Source of the DNA: Bacteroidales bacterium
GTDB lineage: Bacteria > Bacteroidota > Bacteroidia > Bacteroidales > UBA932
Reading direction: 5' to 3'
Assembly: GCA_017548985.1 (NCBI GenBank)
Contig: JAFYYW010000025.1
Location: forward strand, 1 to 64,000
DNA: 64,000 bases
This document shows, in pieces, positions 38,001-46,012 of this stretch. Under the pieces are notes generated by a model. The model saw nothing but the letters and a program-made list of their open reading frames with translations, ran no database searches and had not been told where the DNA came from. The translations under genes and the position numbers were made by a program. Positions within the stretch are counted from its first letter, which is position 1; every line of letters starts with the position of its first letter.

Positions 38001-38262
38001 CCAGCAGACCTCCACAAGGTATCTCCAGAACGCAGCCTACATCCGTCTGAAGAACATCCAGCTCGGTTACACACTTCCGAAGAAATGGATGGACAAGATA
38101 GGGATGTCCTCGATCCGCGTCTACACATCCGCTGAGAACCTCCTCACCCTCACCAAGATGACGAAGATCTTCGATCCCGAGACCATCGGTGGAGACTGGG
38201 GAGACGGAAAGGTCTATCCTCTCATGAAGACCTACTCTTTCGGAGTCAATATCAACTTCTAA
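35041..38262 (+). CDS. SusC/RagA-family TonB-linked outer-membrane transporter
   Basis: Outer-membrane beta-barrel that imports oligosaccharides with energy from TonB-ExbBD and pairs with the SusD lipoprotein encoded 12 bases downstream. The 1073-residue protein has a signal peptide (to about residue 29), a carboxypeptidase-regulatory-like domain (SGVVVDEEGLPVIGAAVLIK, residues about 43-118), the SusC signature VVVGYGVQKKVNVTGAVS, a plug domain (IPGLNFSVTTGG, VLIDGIEGDMNTINPNDIE, SSSIYGARAAFGVILITT) and a C-terminal barrel ending in an aromatic YSFGVNINF. With SusD and a GH16 enzyme behind it the cargo is probably a beta-glucan fragment; that is context only. Codon use is strongly biased, as expected for an abundant protein. 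Confidence 0.96.
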   Translation: MIKSSFKTGLLLAVAAIVSGGWLSTALAAGNDSSVQVQQNQTCSGVVVDEEGLPVIGAAVLIKGTLKGTSTDVNGRFTLPQAKPGDVLEVTSVGYLPTEIVWNGSPLNITLNEDKLSIEESVVVGYGVQKKVNVTGAVSMVDSDVFESRPVQTVSQALQGQIPGLNFSVTTGGGELNQNMSFNVRGRGTIGDGSTAAPLVLIDGIEGDMNTINPNDIETISVLKDAASSSIYGARAAFGVILITTKSGKAGKTHVSYTGNLLFNSALHLPEMMRSDQFVRYWNRARINDGTSAQFTPEVVQRVDDFLAGKITTTTEAQSNGRWGTYAVSNANTDWFKVFYGDNIPSHNHNVSVSGGNDRINYRVSGSFMNQNGLLQMGKDQMNRYTVDSKISAKLTDWARLDYTNKFVREDYDRPSYLTYQGRLFMHNIARRWPNIPVYDPNGHLMPSMETLALKEGGTQLTQKNYYTNQLGLVFEPIKNWHINLEGNMRTYTSRDHQVIIPIQAYDASNQPYYIEWDAGVGSISAGMSRIYEYRYTQDYFTTNLYSDYSWTLGGLHNFHVLGGFNAELTKYDEMSGRGDTLVDFSVPYLSQTTANPIVRGGREHNAVAGFFGRFNYNYADKYMLELNGRYDGSSRFINDKRWAFFPSVSVGWNIAKEPFFGSLADDISTLKLRASYGRLGNTNTNSWYPFYQTMPVTSAGGVWLLDGNKPNVASMPGILSTIMTWETIETWDAGIDVTALNGRFNLTFDYFLRNTLNMVGPAPELPAALGASVPKVNNADMKSNGWELEVSWRDQIGKDFSYGIRAVVSDAIQEITRYPNKTNSLSTYYVGRKIGEIWGYQADNLAQTQAEMDSWLQTNRPSWGSGWSAGDVMYKDITGDGKVNQGSNTLDDHGDLSIIGNNTPRYNFGITLDAAWKGIDFRAYLQGVGKRDYWCSGPYMFGTSGGMWQSAAFVEHWDFWRPEGDELGANPNAYYPRPTFNGNSKNQQTSTRYLQNAAYIRLKNIQLGYTLPKKWMDKIGMSSIRVYTSAENLLTLTKMTKIFDPETIGGDWGDGKVYPLMKTYSFGVNINF

Positions 38263-38274
38263 TCCGCGAAAGAC

Positions 38275-40293
38275 ATGAAAAAGATATTTACACTTATAGT
38301 ATCCGCCGCGACCCTTCTTCTCTCAGCAGGTTGTAATGACTTCCTCGACAGGCAGCCTATCACCAACATCACGCCCGAGAAGTATTTCAAGTCAGCCGAT
38401 GAGCTGGCGGCCTACACCATAAATTACTACGAGACATTCTTCACCACATACCGCAACAACTGGAATGTCGGACCCATCTGGGAAGACGCCAGCACCGACA
38501 ACCTCGTCAGGGGCGGCTCCGACAACAGCACCACCCTGCAGTATTTCTCTCCCAGCAACGGTCGTTTCCTCGTTCCTGCCGGCCAGAACACCTCCACCGC
38601 GTTCTCCAGGATAAGGATCTGCAACTATTTCTTTGAGCAGGTTCTCCCTAAGCTGGAATCGGGAGCTCTCTCCGGCAACGACGTCAACCATTATGTCGGC
38701 GAGATGTATGTGATGAGGGCCCAGGCTTATTTCTACGCCCTGCGCACCTTCGGAGACTTCCCGATCATCGAGACCGTTCTTCCGGACGACAATGATGTCC
38801 TCGTGGAGGCCAGCAAGCGCGCTCCCCGTAACGAGGTCGCCCGCTTCATCCTCTCCGACCTCGACAAGGCTATAGGTCTCCTGAGCAACGGAGCCAAGAA
38901 CAGGATCACCAAGGACCTTGCCCTCCTTATTAAGTCACGCGTCGCATTGTTTGAGGGAACTTTCGAGAAGTACCACAAGGGATCCGGTCGAGTCCCCGGT
39001 GACTCCAACTGGCCCGGCGCTTCCAAGAATTCCGGCAAGTCGTTCGACATCGACGGTGAAGTGAAATTCTTCCTCGGGCAGTGCCTCGACGCCGCCCAGC
39101 AGGTCGCTGACGCCCACCAGCTCACTTCGAACTCCCATGTGTTCAACCCTGATACCGGCAAGCAGCAGGTATATGGCTGGAACCCTTATTTTGAGATGTT
39201 CTACCAGCCTGACGCCAGTGGTATCGACGAGGTCATTCTTTACAGGGAATATAGCGTTGATCAAGGCGTGACCACCGCTATGCCTTCATACATCCGTGAG
39301 GGAGGAAACTGCGGCCCGACCCGCAGCCATGTAGACGGCTTCCTTATGGCCAACGGCCTTCCGATTTACGCCGAAGGTTCCGGTTACATGGGAGATGAGA
39401 CCCTCGATCTCCAGCAGGAGGGCCGTGACGAGAGGCTCCAGCTCTTCGTGTTCAACAACAGCGACCTCGAGTGTTATTCCACGGGCGAGGCAAGCCTGTT
39501 CGTCGCCCCCGAGTTCCTTGAGCAGCCCGAGCACCGCGACGTGACCGGATTCCGTATCCGCAAGCACTACTGCTACGACGAGGCTTTCGCCAAATCCGGA
39601 CTTATCGCCACGAACGACCAGATCCTATACCGCGCCGCCGAGGCTTACCTCAACTACATCGAGGCTTACTACGAGCTGAACGGCAATGTGGGAGGCAAGG
39701 CCGACACCTACTGGAAGGCCATCAGGACCCGCGCCGGTGTCGATCCCGACTACACCAAGACCATCGCCGCCACAGACCTCTCCAAGGAGGACGACTGGGG
39801 CAAGCGCAGTGGTGAGACTCTCGTCGACGCCACCCTGTTCAACATCCGCCGCGAGCGTCGTTGCGAATTCATCGGCGAGGGCTTCCGCTGGAACGACCTC
39901 ATCCGTTGGCGTTCCTTCGACCACCTGATGACGGAGAAATGGATTCCTGAGGGTGCCAACCTATGGGGAGGTCCCCTGAAGGACAATGAGAAGTACCTGA
40001 AGAAGGATGCCGCAGGCAATGTGACCACAGAGTCAGCGTTCATCGAGTGTGCGAGCGGAAAGAGCGACGCCAACATCTCCGCCAGGACCGACAGCAAGTA
40101 TGTCCGCCCGCTCCGCGTGATCTTCGACAACAACGAGGTATTTGACGGATACACCTGGCACAAGGCCTACTACCTGCAGCCTTACGGACTCCAGGATCTG
40201 ACCTTGACATCCACTGACGGTTCCGTCGAGAACTCGGTCGCTTACCAGAATCCTTACTGGCCGACCCAGGCCTCTGAGGGCGCTATTGAGTAG
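38275..40293 (+). CDS. SusD/RagB-family glycan-binding lipoprotein
   Basis: Surface lipoprotein that captures glycans and closes over the SusC barrel. The 672-residue protein begins with a lipoprotein signal (LLLSAGC), then NDFLDRQPITNITPEKYFKS, the typical SusD opening. TPR-like helices (MRAQAYFYALRTFGDFPIIE, LSDLDKAIGLL) and the conserved C-terminal RRERRCEFIGEGFRWNDLIRW segment confirm the family. It is on the long side for SusD (commonly about 500-600). An intrinsic terminator follows at 40310-40339, before the GH16 gene. Confidence 0.95.
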   Translation: MKKIFTLIVSAATLLLSAGCNDFLDRQPITNITPEKYFKSADELAAYTINYYETFFTTYRNNWNVGPIWEDASTDNLVRGGSDNSTTLQYFSPSNGRFLVPAGQNTSTAFSRIRICNYFFEQVLPKLESGALSGNDVNHYVGEMYVMRAQAYFYALRTFGDFPIIETVLPDDNDVLVEASKRAPRNEVARFILSDLDKAIGLLSNGAKNRITKDLALLIKSRVALFEGTFEKYHKGSGRVPGDSNWPGASKNSGKSFDIDGEVKFFLGQCLDAAQQVADAHQLTSNSHVFNPDTGKQQVYGWNPYFEMFYQPDASGIDEVILYREYSVDQGVTTAMPSYIREGGNCGPTRSHVDGFLMANGLPIYAEGSGYMGDETLDLQQEGRDERLQLFVFNNSDLECYSTGEASLFVAPEFLEQPEHRDVTGFRIRKHYCYDEAFAKSGLIATNDQILYRAAEAYLNYIEAYYELNGNVGGKADTYWKAIRTRAGVDPDYTKTIAATDLSKEDDWGKRSGETLVDATLFNIRRERRCEFIGEGFRWNDLIRWRSFDHLMTEKWIPEGANLWGGPLKDNEKYLKKDAAGNVTTESAFIECASGKSDANISARTDSKYVRPLRVIFDNNEVFDGYTWHKAYYLQPYGLQDLTLTSTDGSVENSVAYQNPYWPTQASEGAIE

Positions 40294-40309
40294 TCTTTGA
40301 TTTTAAAAG

Positions 40310-40339
40310 GGAGGCCGGCTCAAATCCGGCCTCCTTTTT
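40310..40339 (+). terminator. Intrinsic terminator or attenuator between susD and GH16
   Basis: Perfect 9-bp stem GGAGGCCGG/CCGGCCTCC with a 7-base loop and five T. It lies 16 bases after the susD stop and 18 bases before the GH16 ATG, with no obvious new promoter after it, so it would lower rather than abolish GH16 transcription. Confidence 0.85.
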
Positions 40340-40357
40340 ATTCATAATCAATTGAAT

Positions 40358-41128
40358 ATGAGAAGATTATTTTGGGTTTTACTTGTTGCGGCCTCGGTTG
40401 CCGCATGCACGAAAGAGCCGGGCTGGAAACTTGTCTGGACTGAGGATTTCAATGGACCCGCCATCGACGAGACCGTCTGGGAAAGGGTGCCAAATGGCAA
40501 GGGAGACTGGAATAATATGATGTCGCTCCGGGAAGACCTCGCGTTCATCGAGGACGGACAGCTCGTCCTTCTCGGGAAAATCAATGACGGCACCTCGGAT
40601 GACACCACCGCCTTCGTCACCGGAGGAATAAAAAGCGTGGGAAAGAAATCATTCAAAATGGCGAGATTCGAGATCAGGGCCAAGTTCAATGACGTCCAAG
40701 GATTCTGGCCAGCCCTTTGGCTTATGCCTGATGGTGGCGCCGCGGAGGGAGACTACGCTGAAATCGACATCATGGAACACCTTAACCATGACAACTTCGT
40801 TTATCAGACCGTCCACTCTCGCTATTCCCTGGATGTGAGCCGCACTGATCCGAAAAACCACGGAACGGGTCCTATCAACAACAACGATTGGAATATCTAT
40901 GCCGCCGAAGTGTACCCGGACAGCATCTGCACTTACACCAACGGATTCAAGACTATGACCTATCCTCGCTTGGAAGGCAAGGAGAAGCAGTTCCCTTGGC
41001 CGAACTATCCTTTCTATTTCATCCTCTCCAACCAAATCGAAGGCAACTGGGTCGGAAAGGCTGACAAGCCAGAGGAATTCCCTTCAGAACTCCGTGTTGA
41101 CTGGATAAAGGTTTACCAGTGGGAATAA
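40358..41128 (+). CDS. GH16 beta-glucanase-like lipoprotein
   Basis: A 256-residue lipoprotein (lipobox SVAAC) of glycoside hydrolase family 16, whose members hydrolyse beta-1,3, beta-1,3/1,4-glucans, agar or carrageenan by a retaining mechanism. The catalytic motif ExDxxE is intact in YAEIDIMEH (nucleophile and acid/base Glu), within the family beta sandwich (MARFEIRAKFNDVQGFWPALWLMP). No agarase-type or carrageenase-type inserts are evident, so a laminarinase or lichenase role is the best guess. The frame continues back to a TTG at 40352, but ATG 40358 precedes a proper lipoprotein signal. It is the third gene of the SusCD locus, and faces the GH116 gene 6 bases away. Confidence 0.9.
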   Translation: MRRLFWVLLVAASVAACTKEPGWKLVWTEDFNGPAIDETVWERVPNGKGDWNNMMSLREDLAFIEDGQLVLLGKINDGTSDDTTAFVTGGIKSVGKKSFKMARFEIRAKFNDVQGFWPALWLMPDGGAAEGDYAEIDIMEHLNHDNFVYQTVHSRYSLDVSRTDPKNHGTGPINNNDWNIYAAEVYPDSICTYTNGFKTMTYPRLEGKEKQFPWPNYPFYFILSNQIEGNWVGKADKPEEFPSELRVDWIKVYQWE

Positions 41129-41134
41129 TGGAAT

Positions 41135-43687
41135 TCAGATTTTGAATTCAGCTAATGACCCGTCGCCGAGAGTAACCCTCTTCGCGACGGGTTTTTCCCT
41201 CCCGGAGAGAGTCAGGGACTGAAGGTCAAGACTTCCTTTCAGAACCTCGAGTCTCACAAACGAAGAAGATATCTCACATATTCCGAAAGCGCTCCCGTTG
41301 CTCCAGAAATACCTTCCAGGGGTGGAGGTGAAACTCATGGTCTTCTCCACTCCAGAATAATGGAAATCACTGAGAGCCAACACTGAAGCCCAACTGGCCA
41401 TTGACCGGGCGTAATGTTTTCCGCATTCCGGCTCGTCGAAAGGATTACGTTTGGCTCCGTCAAAACGGTCACGTATCGCTTTGATGCACTTCAAACCGTT
41501 TTCGACTTGACCCTCATAAATCATCCCGACGGCAGCGCAATATTCGAAACCGGTCATCGCTTCAGGAAAATAAGGGAACGGGACCTCAAGCCTTCCTTTC
41601 GGCCATGACGCCATCATCAAGGCGGCCTCATGACCCATCACATAAGAGCGCATATTGTTGAACTCGCAGCTCACATCCGGGATGAAATTATATCTCATGA
41701 CACTCTCGAGGGTCTTCTGTATGTGATCTTTGTCCCCAAGATATCCTAGGCCGCAGATATGGGCCATGTACTGGCCCACAAGCTGGTCAACCAGACAACC
41801 CTTCCCAAGCTGGAACGGAGGAGTTTTGTCAGAACCTTCCGGAAGGAACTCGAAGGTTTCGGGGTCTGTGATCTTATGCTCATAATACTCCCCGTTGAAA
41901 AGGTTGGCGTCCATCCATGCGCTGCCTTGCTCGAATAGATCGCGGCATTTCTTGGCGAATTCCTTGTCTTTCATAGCCTTGGCCATCTCTTCAGCCGCTC
42001 TCAAGGCTCCCATGTACCAGAAACCCATCTGGGGATTTGGTCCGAAATAGTTGACATCCATCGTGTTGTGTTGCGAGCCTTCCATCACCCCGTCCTGGTT
42101 GCCATCCCAGCCTTTTTCCTTCCACGCGAAACTCAAGGCACTTTTGCATGCTGGCCAATATTCCTTCAGGAAGGCCATATCCCCGGAAAGCTGCCACTCG
42201 CGGTAAAGCTTCATGATACATCCCATCTGGCCATCCGCGGCGATCTGGTTCGGATCAGGTCGCGAGCCCAATGGAAGGTTGACCCGGAAATCCATGGCCC
42301 CGTCCGGATTCATCGCATAACGGAACTCCACATCCCGCATCGTCCTGGCCAGATCTCCGAACAAGAAAGCCGTGGCCACCTCATAGTTCCAGACATGGGT
42401 ACATGATCCGGCGCAAGAACCATAATGGTCCATCACGCCTTCCCACCCTAACATGTGGCCATCCTCAACCCGGAAAACAGTCTGGGACCGGAGAACGGCA
42501 AGATTATAAAGGGCGGCTTCCTTGACGACGTCCGGAAGCGAAGAGGACAGGAACGAATTGACAAACAGCAAGGTGCTTTTCTCAAGATCTCCTATCCTCG
42601 GGATAAAATCCAGAGCCGATTCCCATGAATCCGGATAAAGGGTGCTGTAATAATTTCCTACGATCTCAGTTGACCAAGCCTTACGGTTCGGGAAGTTCCA
42701 TGTCAGGAAAAACTTGAAACAGCGGGTCTCGCCTGGACTCAGCTTGGCTTTAACTGAAAGCGCTCCCATCGGATCCTGGTCATTTCCAACCGAATGCCGT
42801 ATGCTACCCTCGGGATTGGAGATCAAGCCGTCATCACTTAAATCATCCCAGAAATTAAGCATCGAGTTCGACCAATTATTGTCAGTGGTGAATGTTCGGA
42901 AAGTGACCTCGTCAGAATTGTCGGTGGTCAGGCTGAAATTGCCCCATGCCTTATCCTCAGGATCAACTCCGGAAGTGGTGAAATATATTCCTTTGACACG
43001 GCCGGATTCCCTATACTCATTCTTATTCCCCCGCGCTCCGATAGGTATCCTGTCCCCTTTCCAATTAAGGGTGTAATCTTGCCCGTCCCTGCCGATGAAA
43101 TTGCGTATGGCCCCACAGACAGCCACCTCAAGCTCGCTTCCGGAAGTGTTGGTAACCTCATAAGCAAGCACGGCGAGAGGAAGCCCGCTAGCCTCAGAAT
43201 CACCCGGCACAAAAGGATTGAAACCCTTTATCCTCACCTTCACCGGCATGTCAGGATCACTCAGGATCACCTGCCCGAAGGGATAAGCGGCATCAAAAGA
43301 AGCCTCGTTGAAGCGTGGCAAACCATGATGGTTGACCGGACGTCCCTCATAGTGGAGATATTCCTGGGGATAAAGAGGCCCCGAGAGAAGCCGTGTGGCG
43401 CTCCCTCCATCCTTCTTTTTCGTGAATATGGCGAATAACGGGGCGTCATTGCCTATGGTTATGGAACTGTTGTCTTTCCCGGGCACATTCATTATCTCCC
43501 AATCCCTGATCTCTCCACGTCCTCCGAGGGAAACGGTTCCTGTACCGATTCCTCCCAAAGGAAGGGCAACCCGTTGGAGATGAGCCGAATCATAGCTGGT
43601 CAAAACCGGCCATTCAGAAGGAATCCACTCCCGCGCGGAAAGACACAAAGGAGCAAACAAGGCCGCCAAAAGAAAATATCTCTTCAT
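41135..43687 (-). CDS. GH116-family beta-glycosidase (GBA2-like)
   Basis: An 850-residue exported enzyme of family 116, retaining beta-glucosidases, beta-xylosidases and glucosylceramidases. The N-terminal beta-sandwich domain opens with LPLGGIGTGTVSLGGRGE, the hallmark of GBA2-like proteins; the alpha-barrel keeps conserved active-site segments THVWNYE and NTMDVNYFGPNP, plus FEYCAAVGMIYEG and GKHYARSMASW near the C-terminus. A longer frame begins at 43831, but the ATG at 43687 starts a good signal peptide (MKRYFLLAALF... to LSA) and the extra 48 residues would span the EF-G2 terminator. A one-mismatch -7 box (TATATTTA) lies at 43714-43721. Facing the SusCD-GH16 operon, it plausibly finishes beta-glucan breakdown to glucose. 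Confidence 0.92.
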   Translation of the reverse strand: MKRYFLLAALFAPLCLSAREWIPSEWPVLTSYDSAHLQRVALPLGGIGTGTVSLGGRGEIRDWEIMNVPGKDNSSITIGNDAPLFAIFTKKKDGGSATRLLSGPLYPQEYLHYEGRPVNHHGLPRFNEASFDAAYPFGQVILSDPDMPVKVRIKGFNPFVPGDSEASGLPLAVLAYEVTNTSGSELEVAVCGAIRNFIGRDGQDYTLNWKGDRIPIGARGNKNEYRESGRVKGIYFTTSGVDPEDKAWGNFSLTTDNSDEVTFRTFTTDNNWSNSMLNFWDDLSDDGLISNPEGSIRHSVGNDQDPMGALSVKAKLSPGETRCFKFFLTWNFPNRKAWSTEIVGNYYSTLYPDSWESALDFIPRIGDLEKSTLLFVNSFLSSSLPDVVKEAALYNLAVLRSQTVFRVEDGHMLGWEGVMDHYGSCAGSCTHVWNYEVATAFLFGDLARTMRDVEFRYAMNPDGAMDFRVNLPLGSRPDPNQIAADGQMGCIMKLYREWQLSGDMAFLKEYWPACKSALSFAWKEKGWDGNQDGVMEGSQHNTMDVNYFGPNPQMGFWYMGALRAAEEMAKAMKDKEFAKKCRDLFEQGSAWMDANLFNGEYYEHKITDPETFEFLPEGSDKTPPFQLGKGCLVDQLVGQYMAHICGLGYLGDKDHIQKTLESVMRYNFIPDVSCEFNNMRSYVMGHEAALMMASWPKGRLEVPFPYFPEAMTGFEYCAAVGMIYEGQVENGLKCIKAIRDRFDGAKRNPFDEPECGKHYARSMASWASVLALSDFHYSGVEKTMSFTSTPGRYFWSNGSAFGICEISSSFVRLEVLKGSLDLQSLTLSGREKPVAKRVTLGDGSLAEFKI
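41158..41196 (+). terminator. Intrinsic terminator of the susCD-GH16 operon inside the GH116 gene
   Basis: Perfect 9-bp stem ACCCGTCGC (41158-41166)/GCGACGGGT (41184-41192) with T-run 41192-41196. It lies 29 bases after the GH16 stop and within the last codons of the convergent GH116 gene. Confidence 0.75.
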
Positions 43688-43723
43688 AATCATGTGGTTT
43701 TCAAATCCTGGAATAAATATAAC

Positions 43724-43754
43724 AAAAAAATGCCGCCCGAAAAAAGGCGGCATT
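43724..43754 (-). terminator. Intrinsic terminator of the EF-G2-like gene
   Basis: On the minus strand, perfect 9-bp stem AATGCCGCC/GGCGGCATT with 8-base loop followed by a T-run (A-run 43724-43730 on plus), 21 bases after the EF-G2-like stop codon. Confidence 0.92.
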
Positions 43755-43775
43755 GATTGAAAAAGCCTGTGAGGA

Positions 43776-45929
43776 TTAGTCCTCGTCCTGCTCCTGGGCG
43801 GCGTACTCAGCGAGAAGCTTAGTCTGAACATCAGCAGGAACCTGCTGGTACTCAGCGAACTTCATCGTGAAGGTAGCGGCGCCACCAGTGAGGGAGCTCA
43901 GAGTCGTGGAATACCTGTAAAGCTCGGCGAGCGGAACACGGGCATGGAGGATTGTGAATCCCTTGTCCATATCCTGGTTCATGATCATTCCGCGACGGCC
44001 GTTGAGGTCGGACATGCAAGGACCGACAAACTCATTCGGGGTGAGGATGTCCACATTGTAGATAGGCTCAAGGATCTTCGGACCAGCGTTGCGGAAGGCC
44101 TCCTTGAAAGCGTTACGACCGGCGATGATGAAAGCGATTTCCTTGGAATCCACCGGGTGCATCTTACCGTCGTAGACATAGACCCTGATGTCACGGGCAT
44201 AAGATCCTGTGAGAGGACCCTCGGACATCTTGTCGTTGATACCCTTGAGGATAGCGGGCATGAAACCGAGATCGATAGCGCCACCAACGACGCAATTGAT
44301 AAACTCGAGTTTGCCGCCCCACTCCAGATCATAGGTCTCCTGGGACTTGATGTTAAGGATAGTCTCCTTGCCGCCGATCATGAACTTGTTGCCGGCAGGC
44401 TCTCCCTCGACGTAAGGGCAGACGAGGAGATGAACCTCACCGAACTGGCCGGCTCCACCAGACTGCTTCTTGTGGCGGTACTGGGCGGTAGCGACCTTGG
44501 TGATGGTCTCGCGGTAAGGAACCTTCGGAGCCAGGAACTCGATGTTCTGCTTGAACTCGTTGGTCATCTTCCACTTGACGAGGTTGATGGCCTGCTCGCC
44601 CTGGCCGCTGAGGATGGTCTGACGAAGCTCCTTGGAATATTCGACATTGATAGTAGGATCCTGTGCGGCGATCTTGTTCAGAGCCTCACCGACCTTGGCC
44701 TCGTCGTTCTTGTCGACGGCCTTGACAGCGCAGCGATACCTGGCGTCAGGGAATACCATGTGCTCGAAAGCGTCCTGTCCGGGAGCGGCGAGAGTCACAT
44801 CGGTCTTGCCACCCTTGAGTTTCATGACGCAACCGATGTCTCCGGCTGAGATGGAAGAAACCTTCTCCTTCTTGTCTCCGGCGACAGCGTAGATGGCGGA
44901 AAGGCGCTCACCATTGCCAGACTCAGGGTTGACGAGATCAGCACCCTCTTTGAGGACACCACTCATCACTTTGAAATAAGACACATCGCCAAGATGCTGC
45001 TCGACAGCTGTCTTGTAAATGAACAGGCTGACAGGGCCGGCGGGATCGCATTTGACCTCGGCGCCACCGATGGTCTTGTTGACCTCTCCGGCGGGTGAAG
45101 GAGCGACATTGACGACAAACTCCATGAGTCTCTTGACTCCGAGATCCTTCCTGGCGGAGATGCAGAAGACCGGCATCACTTCCCTGGCGGCCATACCGGC
45201 GCTAAGACCGGCCCTGATCTCGTCAATGGAAAGCTCCATAGTCTCGAAATACTTCTCCATGAGGGCGTCATCACCCTCGGCGGCCTTCTCGACGAGTTCC
45301 ATATGCATCTCCTCAGCCTCATCAGCATACTGGGCGGGGATATCGGACTCCTCGAACTTGCCATTGTCATCAGTGAAGTGGTAGTACTTCATGGTGATGA
45401 CATCCACGATGCCATCAAATCCAAGACCGGGATTAACCGGGAACTGGGCGAAGACGACCTTTTTCCCGAAAGCCTCTTTCAGGGTGTCACGGGTATGATC
45501 CCAGTTGGCTTTCTCAGTGTCAAGCTGGTTGACAGCCACGATCATGGGCTTGTCATACTGGTCAGCGTAACGGGCGAAGATCTCAGTACCGACCTCGACA
45601 CCCTGCTGGGCGTTGACGGTCAGGATAGCGGACTCGCAGACTTTGAACGCCGAGATGGCGCCACCGCAGAAGTCATCAGAACCAGGAGCGTCAATGATAT
45701 TGAACTTGGTGTTCATGAACTCAGCGTAAAGCGGAGTGGCATAAACAGACTTCTGGTTTGTCTGCTCGAATTCGGTGTTGTCGGAAACAGTGTTCTTTCC
45801 TTCCACCGTACCCCTGCGGTCGACCACTTTGCCCTCGAAGAGCATGGCCTCAGACAACGTGGTCTTACCAGACTTGGAGCTTCCGATCAGAACGACGTTG
45901 CGGATGTCTTTTGTTGAATATTCCTTCAT
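43776..45929 (-). CDS. fusA2: EF-G2-like elongation factor G paralogue lacking the catalytic histidine
   Basis: A 717-residue translational GTPase-fold protein that acts on the ribosome in tRNA-mRNA translocation. The P-loop is intact (GSSKSGKT, residues 16-23), but other G-domain motifs differ from standard EF-G: the RGITI switch I motif is missing (region reads TEFEQTNQKSVYAT), the G3 motif is DAPGSDDF (80-87) with Ser84 where EF-G has the catalytic His of DTPGHVDF, and G4 is NQLD (134-137) instead of NKxD. Domains II-V are full length (LLVCPYVEGEP, EFVGPCMSDLNGRRGMI). A Bacteroides EF-G paralogue, EF-G2, is reported to support translocation without GTPase activity and to matter for gut colonisation; this protein fits that type. 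It has a strong promoter (45981-46012) and terminator. Confidence 0.88.
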   Translation of the reverse strand: MKEYSTKDIRNVVLIGSSKSGKTTLSEAMLFEGKVVDRRGTVEGKNTVSDNTEFEQTNQKSVYATPLYAEFMNTKFNIIDAPGSDDFCGGAISAFKVCESAILTVNAQQGVEVGTEIFARYADQYDKPMIVAVNQLDTEKANWDHTRDTLKEAFGKKVVFAQFPVNPGLGFDGIVDVITMKYYHFTDDNGKFEESDIPAQYADEAEEMHMELVEKAAEGDDALMEKYFETMELSIDEIRAGLSAGMAAREVMPVFCISARKDLGVKRLMEFVVNVAPSPAGEVNKTIGGAEVKCDPAGPVSLFIYKTAVEQHLGDVSYFKVMSGVLKEGADLVNPESGNGERLSAIYAVAGDKKEKVSSISAGDIGCVMKLKGGKTDVTLAAPGQDAFEHMVFPDARYRCAVKAVDKNDEAKVGEALNKIAAQDPTINVEYSKELRQTILSGQGEQAINLVKWKMTNEFKQNIEFLAPKVPYRETITKVATAQYRHKKQSGGAGQFGEVHLLVCPYVEGEPAGNKFMIGGKETILNIKSQETYDLEWGGKLEFINCVVGGAIDLGFMPAILKGINDKMSEGPLTGSYARDIRVYVYDGKMHPVDSKEIAFIIAGRNAFKEAFRNAGPKILEPIYNVDILTPNEFVGPCMSDLNGRRGMIMNQDMDKGFTILHARVPLAELYRYSTTLSSLTGGAATFTMKFAEYQQVPADVQTKLLAEYAAQEQDED

Positions 45930-45980
45930 TTCTATAAGTGATTAATTATGATCTGTCTTTGACAATTGGGCATATCCGGG

Positions 45981-46012
45981 CAAATTTAAGGAAAAAAACC
46001 CCATTAGCCAAA
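45981..46012 (-). promoter_or_regulatory. Promoter of the EF-G2-like gene (TTTG-N20-TAAATTTG)
   Basis: Minus strand: -33 TTTG (46009-46012), spacer of 20 bases, -7 TAAATTTG (45981-45988). This is the best promoter match in the window and gives a leader of about 47 bases. The -33 box lies just inside the 3' end of the small upstream gene. Confidence 0.75.

Noticed and set aside
41131..41149. GAATTCA-N5-TGAATTC hairpin between the GH16 and GH116 ends
   Set aside because: AT-rich 7-bp stem without a T-run; the stronger terminator is at 41158-41196.
43944..44849. 301-residue plus-strand frame inside the EF-G2-like gene
   Set aside because: Antisense to a clearly real gene, without start context or motifs.
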